Shown one piece after another: positions 1 through 9,945 of a stretch of DNA of 22,500 bases. Positions within the stretch are counted from its first letter, which is position 1; each line of letters starts with the position of its first letter. The translations under genes were made by a program, and so were the position numbers. This DNA is from Theodoxus fluviatilis (taxonomy: Eukaryota > Mollusca > Gastropoda > Cycloneritida > Neritidae): contig JAWQFJ010006323.1 in NCBI GenBank assembly GCA_034096865.1, positions 1 through 22,500 on the forward strand, in the 5' to 3' direction. Under the pieces are notes generated by a model, which saw nothing but the letters and a program-made list of their open reading frames with translations, was not told the DNA's origin and did not search any database.

Positions 1-416
1 TCCGTTGGTCTTGCTTGTCATCACTGAGGTGCCTTGTGTCCAGCAAAGGCGAGGCCTGGAGTGACTCACTTGTCTCGTGTCATCCGTGCAGTGCGTGACG
101 TGAAATGCGTGCTGTGCCATGCCGTGCATGCAAATCGTGCCGCAGCCAGCTATTGTGCCTGTGAGAAGGGGAGAAGGATGTCTTGGGACGAGAGGCGTCG
201 TCGTGGAACACTTCCGCACTCTCCAGAATAAAACATATTTTGTGTTTTGATGTGACTAGTTTTGTGTTTTCTTTCTTTGAAATAATAAGGATCCCTATCC
301 CTAAGATGGATTATCGTTTGGAGATAAAGGACTCTTCGTATTTTGTATAACAAATAAGCATGATGCGAGTTGCACTGAAGAGTCGACTAGATGCAAACAG
401 ATTTATACCCACGTAC

Positions 417-735
417 TCATCTACAAAACATACATGTGTGCACGCATGCACACGCTCGCGCGTCCACACACACAAACATATGCACGAGCAAGCGCACACA
501 CACATGCACACGCTCACATACAAAGCACACACACACATACATAAACAGATACGCACATTCACACACACACACGCACAAACACACACGCACAGAGATAGAC
601 ACTGGTAAATGCACATCAGCGTATGTATGCTCTGACACGCGTGGGTTTGCGTACACGCATGCACTCACTCATGCATGCTCAGGGACACACACACACACAC
701 ACATACACACACACACACACACACGCACATCAGAG
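417..735. repeat. CA-rich imperfect microsatellite, left arm
   Basis: Mostly (CA)n broken by GCA, CGCA and TACA variants, with a short complex piece at about 595-680. The mirror copy is TG-rich DNA at about 9618-9945. The long open frames over it (His/Thr-rich on one strand, Cys/Val-rich on the other) are a by-product of dinucleotide repeats and are not genes. Confidence 0.9.
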
Positions 736-837
736 CACAGCTCGATTTTTCGCAGCACGACACTGCCTGGCACATTGCAGCGTGTGATCAAACGTGAAAC
801 AGCGCACAGCGGAGCATAACAGCACACCGTGGAAGAA

Positions 838-879
838 TCTCTATATATATTTTCGCTGTCTGCCTGTGTGTGTGTCTGT

Positions 880-912
<33 letters not shown>

Positions 913-2138
913 ACACTTATACGTGTCCACAGTTTTATTCCGATCGACTTGAAATTTGGTATGGGGTTAGGTGTGGACCGGGGTCAGGTCAACGTGGGGT
1001 TAAAAAAATGGTGTTGCCATGGTAACCGGAAGTGGGCACAAACAAGATGGCCGCCGAAAACTCAAAGTGCTCCGATTTGACCGAAATTTGGTGTGTAGGT
1101 AGGTATAGTCAGATGATGAAGATCTGTCCAAAAAAAATTTGGTTGTCATGGTTACGTCACGAGAAAAACAAGATGGCGGCTGAAGAATTTGGACGACTGT
1201 GTCGAAGGCGGCGAAGCCGCCTGAGATACCGAAATTTGGTGTGTGGGTAGATGAAACTTGGTGTGATGTTAGGTGTTGGCCGGGGTCAGGTTAGGGTGGG
1301 GTTAAAAAAATGGAGTTGCCATGGTAACCGGAAGTGGGCACAAACAAGATGGCCGCCGAAAACTCAAAGTGCTCCGATTTGACCGAAATTTGGTGTGTGG
1401 GTAGGTACAGTCGAATGATGAAGATCTGCGCAAAAATGTTTTGGTTGTCATTGTTACGTCACGAGAAAAACAAGATGGCGGCTGAAGAATTTGGACGACT
1501 GTGTCGAAGGCGGCGAAGCCGCCTGAGACACAGGAGTTCCCATCGACTTAAAACTTGGAATGGGATTAGATGTGGGCCAGGGTCAGGTCATGGTGGGGTT
1601 TAAAAAAATGGCGTTGCCATGGTAACCGGAAGTGGGCACAAACAAGATGGCCGCCGAAAACTCAAAGTGCTCCGATTTGACCAAAATTTGGTGTGTGGGT
1701 TGGTAAAGTCAAATGATGAAGATCTGTGAACAAAGTTTTTGGTTACCATGGTTACGTCACGAGAAAAACAAAATGGCGGCAGAGTAAACAATGGACGACT
1801 GTGTCGAAGGCGGCGAAGCCGCCTGAGACACAGGAGTTCCCATCCACTTAAAACTTGGTATGGGGTTAGATGTGGGCTGGGTTCAGGTCATGGTGGGGTC
1901 AAATAAAGGTGTCGCCATGGTAACCAGAAGTGGTCACAAACAAGATGGCCGCCGAAAACTCAAAGTGCTCCGATTTGACCGAAATTTGGTGTATGGGTAG
2001 GTAAAGTCAAATGATGAAGATCTGTGAACACATTTTTAGTTATGGTTACGTAATGAGATAAACAAAATGGTGGCTGAAGAATTTGGCTTTGTATGTGGCT
2101 TTGACGCTTTGCGCATTGCCTGGCCGCGAAGCGGCTAG
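838..2138 (+). mobile_element. Helitron-like non-autonomous element, copy A
   Basis: A 1301-bp insertion in the left arm. The uninterrupted mirror arm reads GAATACTG (reverse complement of 9511-9518); here the same site is split as GAA, element, TACTG. The element starts TCTCTATATATA, ends GGCTAG, has no target-site duplication and sits between A and T. This is the Helitron rule (5'-TC, CTRR-3', A/T target). A GT microsatellite (about 865-912) follows the start. Then come about four core units of ~298 bp, each holding two ATGG(C/G) half-units and a GGCGGC-GAA-GCCGCC hairpin, and a distinct 3' tail ending in a GC hairpin. No Rep/helicase frame is present, so any movement would need a partner. 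The general plan resembles bivalve pearl/DINE-type elements; assignment to a named family would need a database search. Confidence 0.85.
2120..2138 (+). other. 3' terminal hairpin of Helitron-like copy A
   Basis: The last 19 bases form an 8-bp stem (one G-T pair) around a GAA loop: CTGGCCGC, GAA, GCGGCTAG. Helitrons use a 3' hairpin as a rolling-circle termination signal, but in canonical members it lies about 10 bases before CTRR; here it runs into the end, as in Helentron-like groups. The loop region contains GCGAAGC, known as an unusually stable DNA mini-hairpin. Decayed versions end copies B (12199-12216), C (13571-13589), D (14926-14944) and E (16025-16043); copy F has lost it. Confidence 0.7.
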
Positions 2139-2168
2139 TACTGTATAAAGTTGTACTGCGAAACTGGG

Positions 2169-2537
2169 CACAACACAACTCTGCATTACGCAGCATGCGC
2201 ACACAACACAGCTCTGCATTACGCAGCATGCGCACACAACACAGCTCTGCATTACGCAGCATGCGCACACATCACAGCTCTGCATTACGCAGCATGCGCA
2301 CACAACACAGCTCTGCATTACGCAGCATGCGCACACAACACAGCTCTGCATTACGCAGCATGCGCACACAACACAGCTCTGCATTACGCAGCATGCGCAC
2401 ACAACACAGCTCTGCATTACGCAGCATGCGCACACAACACAGCTCTGCATTACGCAGCATGCGCACACAACACAGCTCTGCATTACGCAGCATGCGCACA
2501 CAACACAGCTCTGCATTACGCAGCATGCGCACACAAC
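2169..2537 (+). repeat. 33-bp tandem array, left arm (11 units)
   Basis: Eleven near-identical 33-bp units containing CTCTGCATTACGCAGCATGC. The unit holds CTGC-ATTAC-GCAG (a small stem-loop) and the palindromes GCATGC and TGCGCA. One unit junction has ACATCACAG instead of ACAACACAG (about 2269), a useful marker. Because 33 is divisible by 3, the array gives 11-residue peptide repeats in several frames on both strands; these are not taken as genes. Its mirror array at 9214-9485 has eight units. Confidence 0.95.
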
Positions 2538-2602
2538 ATTGCGGTACACTGTGAGGTTGCTATGCAACGCATAGCAGAGCACAGCACAACGTGAAAAGAG
2601 AA

Positions 2603-2801
2603 CGAAAGAAAAAACACACACACATGCACACACACACAAACACGCACACACACGCACACACGCACACACGCACATGCACACACGCACGCGGACACACTCG
2701 CGCACGCGCACACACACATGCACACACACACACATGCACTCACGCGTGCACACATAAACACGCGCATGCACGCACGCACACACACACTCACACACACACA
2801 T
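2603..2801. repeat. CA-rich microsatellite, left arm
   Basis: Imperfect (CA)n with CGCA/TGCA variants, matching TG-rich DNA at about 8960-9150 of the mirror arm. The last seven bases, CACACAT, are one copy of the duplication flanking the next insert. Confidence 0.85.
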
Positions 2802-3197
2802 ACTGTTGTTGTTGGCATCCGTCAGTCTCGTGAGACTATGGAGTGTGCGCCAGGTTTGGTCAGTCCGGGGTTGAGCGGCAGCGTGCTCTGTGGCTGTAGA
2901 GCCCGATCCTTGAGCCGCATGCTCTGTTGCACTTGTCATGTTTCTGTCACTGTAAAACAGCGGCACTGAAGTGACCTCTCCAGGGCGCGAGCCTGGGCAG
3001 CGTGTATGGAGATCCTGGGTTGCCCAGTCGACAGAATCCCCCACTCGGCCTCGCTGGTGTGGTCCAAAGGAACGCGGAGCGATACGTTTGGCACCAGTCT
3101 GGCTGCAGAAGCTGCCGGAAGGAGGTCAAGACTGACGACCAACCGCCTTAGGGGCTTCACTCCGGATTTATGTAGGGTTTACTCCTTAGCCTTTCCT
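2802..3197 (-). mobile_element. Retroposon-like insert of unrecognised family
   Basis: A ~396-bp complex segment between two copies of CACACAT (2795-2801 and 3198-3204), where the mirror arm has one uninterrupted CA tract (empty site near 8960). Read on the minus strand it ends in ATGCCAACAACAACAGT, a short (AAC)3-type tail, which suggests retroposition with the 3' end at 2802. Near that end is a small hairpin AGTCTC-GT-GAGACT (about 2825-2838). I do not see convincing tRNA-type A and B boxes, so I do not call it a tRNA SINE. The minus-strand frame across it continues into microsatellite and is probably not functional. The target is CA repeat, so the seven-base duplication alone is weak evidence. 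Confidence 0.6.
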
Positions 3198-3289
3198 CAC
3201 ACATACACACACACACTAACACAAACACACACACACACACACTAACACAAACACACACACACACACACACAGACACACACACACACGCA

Positions 3290-3327
<38 letters not shown>

Positions 3328-3847
3328 TACACACACACACTAACTCAAACACACATAAGTACTATTATTTACTTGTCTCCTTCTTTTGGTTTATTTTGGT
3401 TTAATTTTTGCTTTTTGTGTCTCGGAAGGCTTTAAGCCGAGGGCCAACACCTTTTTTGTGTGTGTACGTGTATTACAATTTTGATTTATTTGACTTATTT
3501 GGTTATTTCGATTTTGTTTCATTAAATTACTTAAGTCAAAGGGTTTTCCCTTGTCCTTTCTTGGTTGAGGTGTATATGTTACCGTCATGAGTGGTAATCA
3601 GGCAGAACTAGTAATTACTGTTTTTTTAGTCATTACCAGTAATGACTGATTCAGTCAGTGGTTACGAGTAATGACTGAAAGTCTTAGGCATTACTAGAAT
3701 TGACTAGTCATTTCACGTAAAGGACCGAATTTGCATATTGACCTCACCGTCATCGAGCGAAATTAGTCATTACTGGTAATGCCTGTGTTTCAGTCAGTCA
3801 ATATGTGAAACTGTTGCTGTTGTTGGAATTAAGACACAATAATTCTG

Positions 3848-3849
<2 letters not shown>

Positions 3850-3904
<55 letters not shown>
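3850..3904. repeat. (CA)n microsatellite
   Basis: About 27 uninterrupted CA units inside the TIR element. Downstream, two related ~50-base stretches (from about 3952 and about 4033, both starting with an AAGAATGTTG-type motif) show an internal duplication. Confidence 0.9.
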
Positions 3905-3905
<1 letters not shown>

Positions 3906-4090
3906 GCTATTTTACCGTGACAGAATGAAAGGAAAGAATGGATTCAGCAAAAGAATGTTGTTGTTTTTTTCATTTTCAAGAATAATAAACTCACACATAA
4001 AGGGAAAATCTCTCCTATTTAATTTATTCAACAAAAAGAATGTTGGTGTTTTTCATTTGCACGAATACAAAAGTCACACACCACGATGTT

Positions 4091-4190
<100 letters not shown>

Positions 4191-4289
4191 ATCGTTTTGC
4201 GAATCTGTAACACACACGTTGCAAACGGAAACACACAAACACAGACTGAATGATCAACAGAGAGATCAAAATTCGTTTTGCACGCGCGC

Positions 4290-4330
4290 AACACACACAT
4301 AAACACACACACATACACACACACACACAC

Positions 4331-4397
<67 letters not shown>
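4290..4397. repeat. (CA)n-(GA)n compound microsatellite
   Basis: A short CA-rich tract is followed by about 32 GA units from 4333. It borders the only complex open frame of this transposon. Confidence 0.95.
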
Positions 4398-4398
<1 letters not shown>

Positions 4399-4403
<5 letters not shown>

Positions 4404-4767
4404 AAAAATTTACCTTTCTGCCAAGTAATACTGGTGACGGCTTTTTGTACTGGTGTTGCTTTGGACTGCCAGTAAATCTGTTATGTTGGCCTGATATTCC
4501 AGGTTTGTCATCAGTTGCCTTCCTCCACTTTGCCGAATTTTTGCATTTCCTGCATGAAACGGTTTTCTGTGGCTTCATCCATGCTGGCAGCTTCTGAATG
4601 AATGAATGCAAGTGGGCCTCAGTAACAAGAGCACCCTTCCGGGCTGATTTGTTTTCAAGTGTACATGTGACTTGTGAAGTATATCTGACCACTGGTCCGT
4701 CAACATGATGTCTAATCATCAAGCAGTAAACCCAAGAACAACATGACGTTGAACCCAACGTCAACAT
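4399..4767 (-). CDS. Unrecognised open frame in the TIR transposon
   Basis: A minus-strand frame of about 120 residues of ordinary composition before it runs into the GA microsatellite (Ser/Leu tail). It has a Cys-x2-Cys pair (SCRKC, around residue 72) and is basic near the end. It may be a fragment of the transposon's own protein, an exon, or chance. No transposase motif is visible and there is no obvious promoter or splice site. A 22-base direct repeat around GATGTCTAATCAT (about 4698-4719 and 4759-4780) overlaps its start. Confidence 0.2.
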
Positions 4768-4966
4768 GATGTCTAATCATACTTTTAAAAAAGTTACGTC
4801 TCCTGCCTAGTCATCAAGCGTTCAGTTCACGACATGCGCTAGTCAATTCTAGTAATGCCTAAGATTTTCAGTCATTACTCGTAACCACTGACTGAATCAG
4901 CCATTACTGGTAATAACTAAAAAACCCAGTCATTACTAGTTCTGCCTGATTACCACTCATGACGGT

Positions 4967-4970
<4 letters not shown>

Positions 4971-5045
<75 letters not shown>
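4971..5045. repeat. (TA)n microsatellite
   Basis: About 37 TA units directly right of the TIR transposon end. It probably grew from the TATA target. Confidence 0.95.
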
Positions 5046-5047
<2 letters not shown>

Positions 5048-5094
5048 TATTAAACCCTGAGCAGCAATCACACAAGCGTGTGAAAGATGTATAC

Positions 5095-5367
5095 AACTCA
5101 AACACACACACTCACATACACACACACTAACACACACACGTACGCACACACACACACTCACATACACACACACTAACGCACACACTCACACACACACACA
5201 CTCACATACACACACACTAAAACAAACACACACACACACTCACATACACACACACACTAACACACACACGCACGCACACACACACACTAATGTACACACA
5301 CGCACGCACGCACGAACGCACACACACACACACACACTCACACACACACTCACTCACTAACACACAC

Positions 5368-5413
<46 letters not shown>

Positions 5414-5440
5414 GCACGCAATCACGCACACGAACACTAG
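5095..5440. repeat. CA-rich minisatellite, left arm
   Basis: Within CA-rich DNA the phrase CACTCACATACACACACACT recurs about four times between 5105 and 5260 at ~40-50-base spacing, usually followed by AAC. The mirror arm has a shorter version at 8700-8830. Confidence 0.8.
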
Positions 5441-5680
5441 CAGACTTTCATACTGACTGCTGAAGATTCTGCACACTTGAAAACAAAAAACAAATTAAAA
5501 ACCTGTTCAAAGGAATCGGACATTGTGAAACGCAATTAGTAATAATGCAATACACCAAGAATCTCTAGAGGCGACAGCTGCATAGGAAGTAGAGGCATGC
5601 ACTGTCTAACGTGAGTAGTATTTCCATGGAAACTTCCCAGTTGAGGTATGGAAGTAGATGCTCAGCAAAGCCCACAAAAT
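5441..5680 (+). repeat. Complex inner end of the left arm
   Basis: Non-repetitive sequence pairing with 8445-8700 with few differences. Similarity stops at CACAAAAT (5673-5680); beyond it the two sides are unrelated. No gene is seen. Confidence 0.85.
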
Positions 5681-5884
5681 CCCCATGACGGCCAAATTAG
5701 ACTGTGCAGACAGAGCAGAAGGTTTATAATGCCCAAGATGAGAACAATTTGGTCTCACGATGTTTTCATATCAGCAGCTGCCACTCTCCAATGTAAATCA
5801 GATTTTTAAATGTGTTACTGATAGCCTGTATCTAATGTGTACTTTCAAGGCAGGTGTTGTCATCGTGTTCCAATATGATTAAAA
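5681..5884. other. Unassigned sequence at left edge of the centre
   Basis: Complex DNA between the left arm and the pentamer satellite. No open frame, RNA gene or repeat was recognised. Confidence 0.6.
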
Positions 5885-6655
5885 AGGTATTGTAGTTTTG
5901 TATTGTATTGAACTGCTCTGTACTGTATTTCACTCTATTGTATTGTACTGCATTTTACTGTGCTGTAATGTATTGTATGATTTAGTGTGGTGTGGAATGA
6001 TATGGTATGGCACGGTATGGTATGGTATGATATGGTATGTTACGGTGAGGTATGGTATGGTACGGTGTGGTGTGGTACAATACGGTACGGTACAGTATGG
6101 AACGGTAGGATAGGGTAGGGTAGGGTAGGGTAGGGTAGGGTAGGGTGGGATGGGGAGGGGTGAGGAGGGAAAGGTGGGGTGGGGTAGCGAAGGTTGGCAT
6201 GGAGTAGGGAAGGGTGGGGTGGGGTGAGGTGGGGTGGGGTGGGGTAGGGAAGGGTGGGGTGGTGTAGGGAAGGGTGGGGTAGCGTAGGGTGGGATGGGGT
6301 GGGGTAGGGAGGGTGGGGTGGAGTAGGGAAGGGTAAGTGGGGTAGCGAAGGGTGGGATGGTGTGGGGTGTTGTAGGGTAGGGTAGGGTAGGGTAGGGTAG
6401 GATAGGGTAGGGTAGGGTAGGATAGGGTAGGATAGGGTAGGGTAGGGTAGGGTAGGGTAGGGTAGGGTAGGGTAGGGTAGGGTAGGGTAGGGTAGGGTAG
6501 GGTAGGGTAGGGTAGGGTAGGGTAGGGTAGGGTAGGGTAGGGTAGGGTAGGGTAGGGTAGGGTAGGGTAGAGCATGCATTTGGTATGGTAATGTGTGATA
6601 TAGTATGGCATGATAAGGTATGGTAGATGTGGCATGGTATTGCGTTGTATCATAT
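5885..6655 (+). repeat. Pentanucleotide satellite with (GGGTA)n core
   Basis: About 770 bases keep five-base spacing for most of their length. The left edge is TATTG/TACTG-like, then GGTAT-like (from about 5995), then GGGTA. The purest part is about 6371-6569, and GGTAT-like units return at 6580-6640. It is strongly G-rich on the plus strand, with runs of GGG two bases apart, so G-quadruplex formation is plausible. It is not the TTAGGG telomere repeat. The minus-strand Tyr/Pro/Thr/Leu-rich frames are products of the satellite. Confidence 0.95.
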
Positions 6656-7790
6656 TGAAACCAAAAGGAAACAGGAAGAGGATGGGCTAAGACTTACTGG
6701 GAAAGACCACCAGAGCGCTGAATAGATAGGAATCCACTAGGAAATGGACGGACGTATAAATAGGTAAACGGAAGTATATGGATGGCTACATTTCCTGCTT
6801 TTCAAATAAGTGGGTTTTTAGAGCTAGTCTGAAGGAAATGATAGACAGTTTACTCTTCGGGAAAGTTCATTCTACGGATTCGCCGTTTTACAAATGAACG
6901 ATTTCTTTCAGAACGTAAAACAGGATTGGAAAGCATTCATCATCGTGTGATCGCAAGTACTGGTAATGACTGAACAGTTCAGCAAAGTTTGCAAACAGCT
7001 GGATTCAAGGTGCTCAAAATATGACCAGTCCATATTTAAAATGGCGTGTGCTAGTATAACAAACTGACTTGTTAAGTTGATGTTGCTTCATTCTTGGGGT
7101 CGAAGCGCAAATTTCAATGGAGTCCAACACCGGAGTTTAGCCGACTGTTTTTATCTAAGTGCTTGTTTCCTTAGAGCACGTCTCTCTATCTTACAAAAAT
7201 GGGGGTATAAGCTTGTGGTCATAACTCTTTTGGCACGTCGAGCAAAGGAGCCCGACCTTGGGAGATGGACCTACTGTTATTAATACTTGTACTTGTAATA
7301 CTAGTGAGTCGTTAGCTGTGACTATTATTTGAAGAATGCTGGAGCAGGCCATCAGAATGGACAGCCAATAGCACTGATACACGAAAAAGCTTCAGGCGGC
7401 TCTCGCCTTTGTTCAAATGTGTTCAGACGATGAAGAGGCTCATGAAATGAAGACAACTGATATTCTTTCATATTAACACACCAGCAGACCGCAATTACAA
7501 CTAGAAAAACAACTCTTTTCGAATCAAGAGAAAACGTATTCTCGGTTTTGAATGTTCAGTCTCAACTACTCCTCAAAAGAAAACATTTCTGTTTGTTGGA
7601 AATTAAAACTGACGGTGACAAAAATGAGAATCTTACTCACCATGTAGACATACTGTTAATTATTTTAAAAAGCCTTTTCCATCCTTTGAGACACACTATA
7701 AAGTGATTAAAATATTATTAGATATGAAATTGCGGGCCATTTATTCAAAATGGTAAAGATATGTATTATTCATTATTATAAAACAAATCC
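6656..7790. other. Unassigned sequence between satellite and polymerase fragment
   Basis: About 1.1 kb of complex, moderately AT-rich DNA. The longest open frames (about 65 residues, near 7077-7283 plus and 7191-7382 minus) show no domain I recognise. It may be Polinton-derived like the neighbouring polymerase fragment, but nothing here proves that. Confidence 0.5.
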
Positions 7791-8438
7791 ATGAGTAGTT
7801 TACAACATAGCGGCTTGGCCTCATTAACAGATGTTTTGCTGTTAACAGATGTCTTTGAAAATTTTAGAGAAACCTGCTTGATGTACTACAGATTAGATCC
7901 TTGTCATTTCTTCACTAGTCCTGGGTTAAATTGGGATGCTTGCTTGAAAATGACTGGCATTGAGCTCCAGTTACTTAGTGATGTTGATATGTATCAATTT
8001 ATTGAAAAGGGACTTAGAGGTGGAGTTAGTTATATTGCCCACAGGTTTGCTAAAGCCAATAACAAGTATTTACCTGACTATAACCCAAAGTTGGAAACCT
8101 CATACATCTCTTACCTAGATGCCAACAACTTGTATGGGTGGGCAATGAGTCAGAGCTTGCCTACTGGTCAGTTTAAGTGGGTTGATGATAGTATTGACCT
8201 GGGCAAATTTACAGACAAAAGCAAATATGGTATTATCTTGGAGGTGGATTTGGAATACCCAAAGGAATTGCATGAACTACATAATGATTACCCTCTTGCC
8301 CCAGAACAAATGATAAATAATGAAGCAGATCGTTCACCGTATTGCAAAAAACTCCGAGATAAGCTTCAGTGTTCAATAGGAGTGGTCAAAAAGCTTGTTG
8401 TAAATTTGAGGAAAAAGGAAAAGTATGTGGTTCATTAT
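7791..8438 (+). pseudogene. Protein-primed DNA polymerase B fragment (Polinton-like)
   Basis: About 216 residues resemble the middle of the protein-primed family B DNA polymerases (DNA_pol_B_2) carried by Polinton/Maverick elements and related viruses. Around residues 14-26 is the TDVLLLTDVFENF segment, corresponding to the end of the exonuclease region. Residues 40-55 contain TSPGLNWDA, and residues 66-80 YQFIEKGLRGGVS. The catalytic motif A is at 110-119 (DANNLYGWAM, first Asp present), and KKLRDKL to KYVVHY follow at 186-216. Missing are the upstream exonuclease motifs and the later polymerase motifs (KxxxNSxYG and DTD), so it is dead. A stop at about 7775 precedes the first Met, which need not be a real start. 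The frame then runs into inverted-repeat sequence at 8445. No capsid, integrase or ATPase of a Polinton is seen nearby. Confidence 0.85.
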
Positions 8439-8699
8439 TTATATATTTTGTGGGCTTTGCTGAGCATCTACTTCCATACCTCAACTGGGAAGTTTCCATG
8501 GAAACACTACTCACGTCAGACAGTGCATGCCTCACTTCCCATGCAGCTGTCGCCTCTAGAGATTCTTGGTGTATTGCATTATTACTAATTGCGTTTCACA
8601 ATGTCCGATTCCTTTGAACAGGTTTTACATTTGTTTTTGTTTTCAAATGTGCAGAATCTTCAGCAGTCAGTCAGTATGAAAGTCTGCTAGTGTCCATGT

Positions 8700-8831
8700 G
8701 CGTGATTGCGTGCGTGTGTGTGTGTGTGTTAGTGTGTGTGTATGTATATGTGAGTGTGTGTGCATTAATGCGTGCGTGCGTGTGTGTGTGAATGTGAGTG
8801 TGTGTGTGCATGCGTGTATGAGTTAGTGTGT

Positions 8832-8863
<32 letters not shown>

Positions 8864-8886
8864 TTGTGTTAGTGTGTGTATGTGCA

Positions 8887-8942
<56 letters not shown>

Positions 8943-9150
8943 TGTTAGTGTGTGTGTGTATGTGTGTGTGTGTGTGAGTGTGTGTGTGTGCATGCGTGCG
9001 TGCGCGTGTACATGTGTGCACGCGTGAGTGCATGTGTGTGTGTGTGTGCGCATGTGTGTGTGCGCGTGCGTGTGTGTGTGCGCGAGCATGTGTGCATGTG
9101 CGTGTGTGCGTGTGTGTGCGTGTTTGCGTGTGTGTGTGTGTTTTCATTCA
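8700..9150. repeat. TG-rich microsatellite block, right arm
   Basis: Imperfect (TG)n with several TGTGTTAGTG phrases, the mirror of the CA-rich blocks of the left arm. It contains the empty sites for the composite insert (about 8811-8824) and the retroposon-like insert (about 8960). Confidence 0.9.
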
Positions 9151-9213
9151 TTCTCTTTTCACGTTGTGCTGTGCTCTGCTATGTGGTGCATAGCAACCTC
9201 ACAGTCTACCGCA

Positions 9214-9485
9214 ATGTTGTGTGCGCATGCTGCGTAATGCAGAGCTGTGTTGTGTGCGCATGCTGCGTAATGCAGAGCTGTGTTGTGTGCGCATGCTGCG
9301 TAATGCAGAGCTGTGTTGTGTGCGCATGCTGCGTAATGCAGAGCTGTGTTGTGTGCGCATGCTGCGTAATGCAGAGCTGTGTTGTGTGCGCATGCTGCGT
9401 AATGCAGAGCTGTGATGTGTGCGCATGCTGCGTAATGCAGAGCTGTGTTGTGTGCGCATGCTGCGTAATGCAGAGCTGTGTTGTG
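9214..9485 (-). repeat. 33-bp tandem array, right arm (8 units)
   Basis: Eight 33-bp units, reverse complement of the array at 2169-2537. The marker variant (GTGATGTG, about 9411-9418) comes before the third unit counted from the outer side; in the left arm it comes before the fourth. Array length therefore changed on both sides of the marker after the arms separated. Confidence 0.95.
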
Positions 9486-9617
9486 CCCAGTTTCGCAGTA
9501 CAACTTTATACAGTATTCTTCCACGGTGTGCTGTTATGCTCCGCTGTGCGCTGTTCCACGTTTGATCACATGCTGCAATGTGCCAGGCAATGTCGTGCTG
9601 CGAAAAATCGAGCTGTG

Positions 9618-9622
9618 CTCTG

Positions 9623-9688
<66 letters not shown>

Positions 9689-9945
9689 ATGAGCATGCAT
9701 GAGTGAGTGCATGGGTGTACGCAAACCCACGCGTGTCAGAGCATACATACGCTGATGTGCATTTACCAGTGTCTGTCTCTGTGCGTGTGTGCTTGTGCGT
9801 GTGTGTGTGTGTGTGCGTATCTGTTTATGTATGTGTGTGTTCTTTGTATGCGAGCGTGTGCGTTTGTGTGTGCGCTTGCCCGTGCATATGTTTGTGTGTG
9901 TGGACGCGTGAGCGTGTGCATGCGTGCACACATGTATGTTTTTTA
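9618..9945. repeat. TG-rich microsatellite block with pure (TG)n, right arm
   Basis: A long uninterrupted TG run (about 9623-9686) is followed by imperfect TG-rich DNA, the mirror of 417-735. The pure run is longer than in the left arm. Confidence 0.9.

Noticed and set aside
34..231. Conserved small protein encoded in both arms
   Set aside because: The frame is open in both arms, but about seven of some eleven base differences change the residue, there is no good ATG, and the stop merges with the AATAAA motif; selection for protein is not supported.
2169..2537. CRISPR-like array
   Set aside because: Units are contiguous 33-mers without variable spacers, and the setting is eukaryotic.
2046..3044. 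332-residue minus-strand open frame with Cys/Val repeats
   Set aside because: It joins a 33-bp tandem array, TG microsatellite and part of a retroposon-like insert. The array is open in several frames on both strands because its unit is a multiple of three.
6101..6570. Telomeric repeat
   Set aside because: The unit is five-base GGGTA, not TTAGGG or TTAGG, and the tract is interstitial with decayed pentamer edges.
5982..6653. Long Tyr/Pro/Leu/Thr repeat protein on the minus strand
   Set aside because: A direct translation of the pentamer satellite, open in more than one frame.
6952..6980. Relic of the TIR transposon in the palindrome centre
   Set aside because: TACTGGTAATGACTGA resembles the TIR motif, but the match is only about 14-16 bases with no further similarity.
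8823..9623. His/Thr- and Cys/Val-rich open frames in the right arm
   Set aside because: Products of TG/CA repeats and the 33-bp array.
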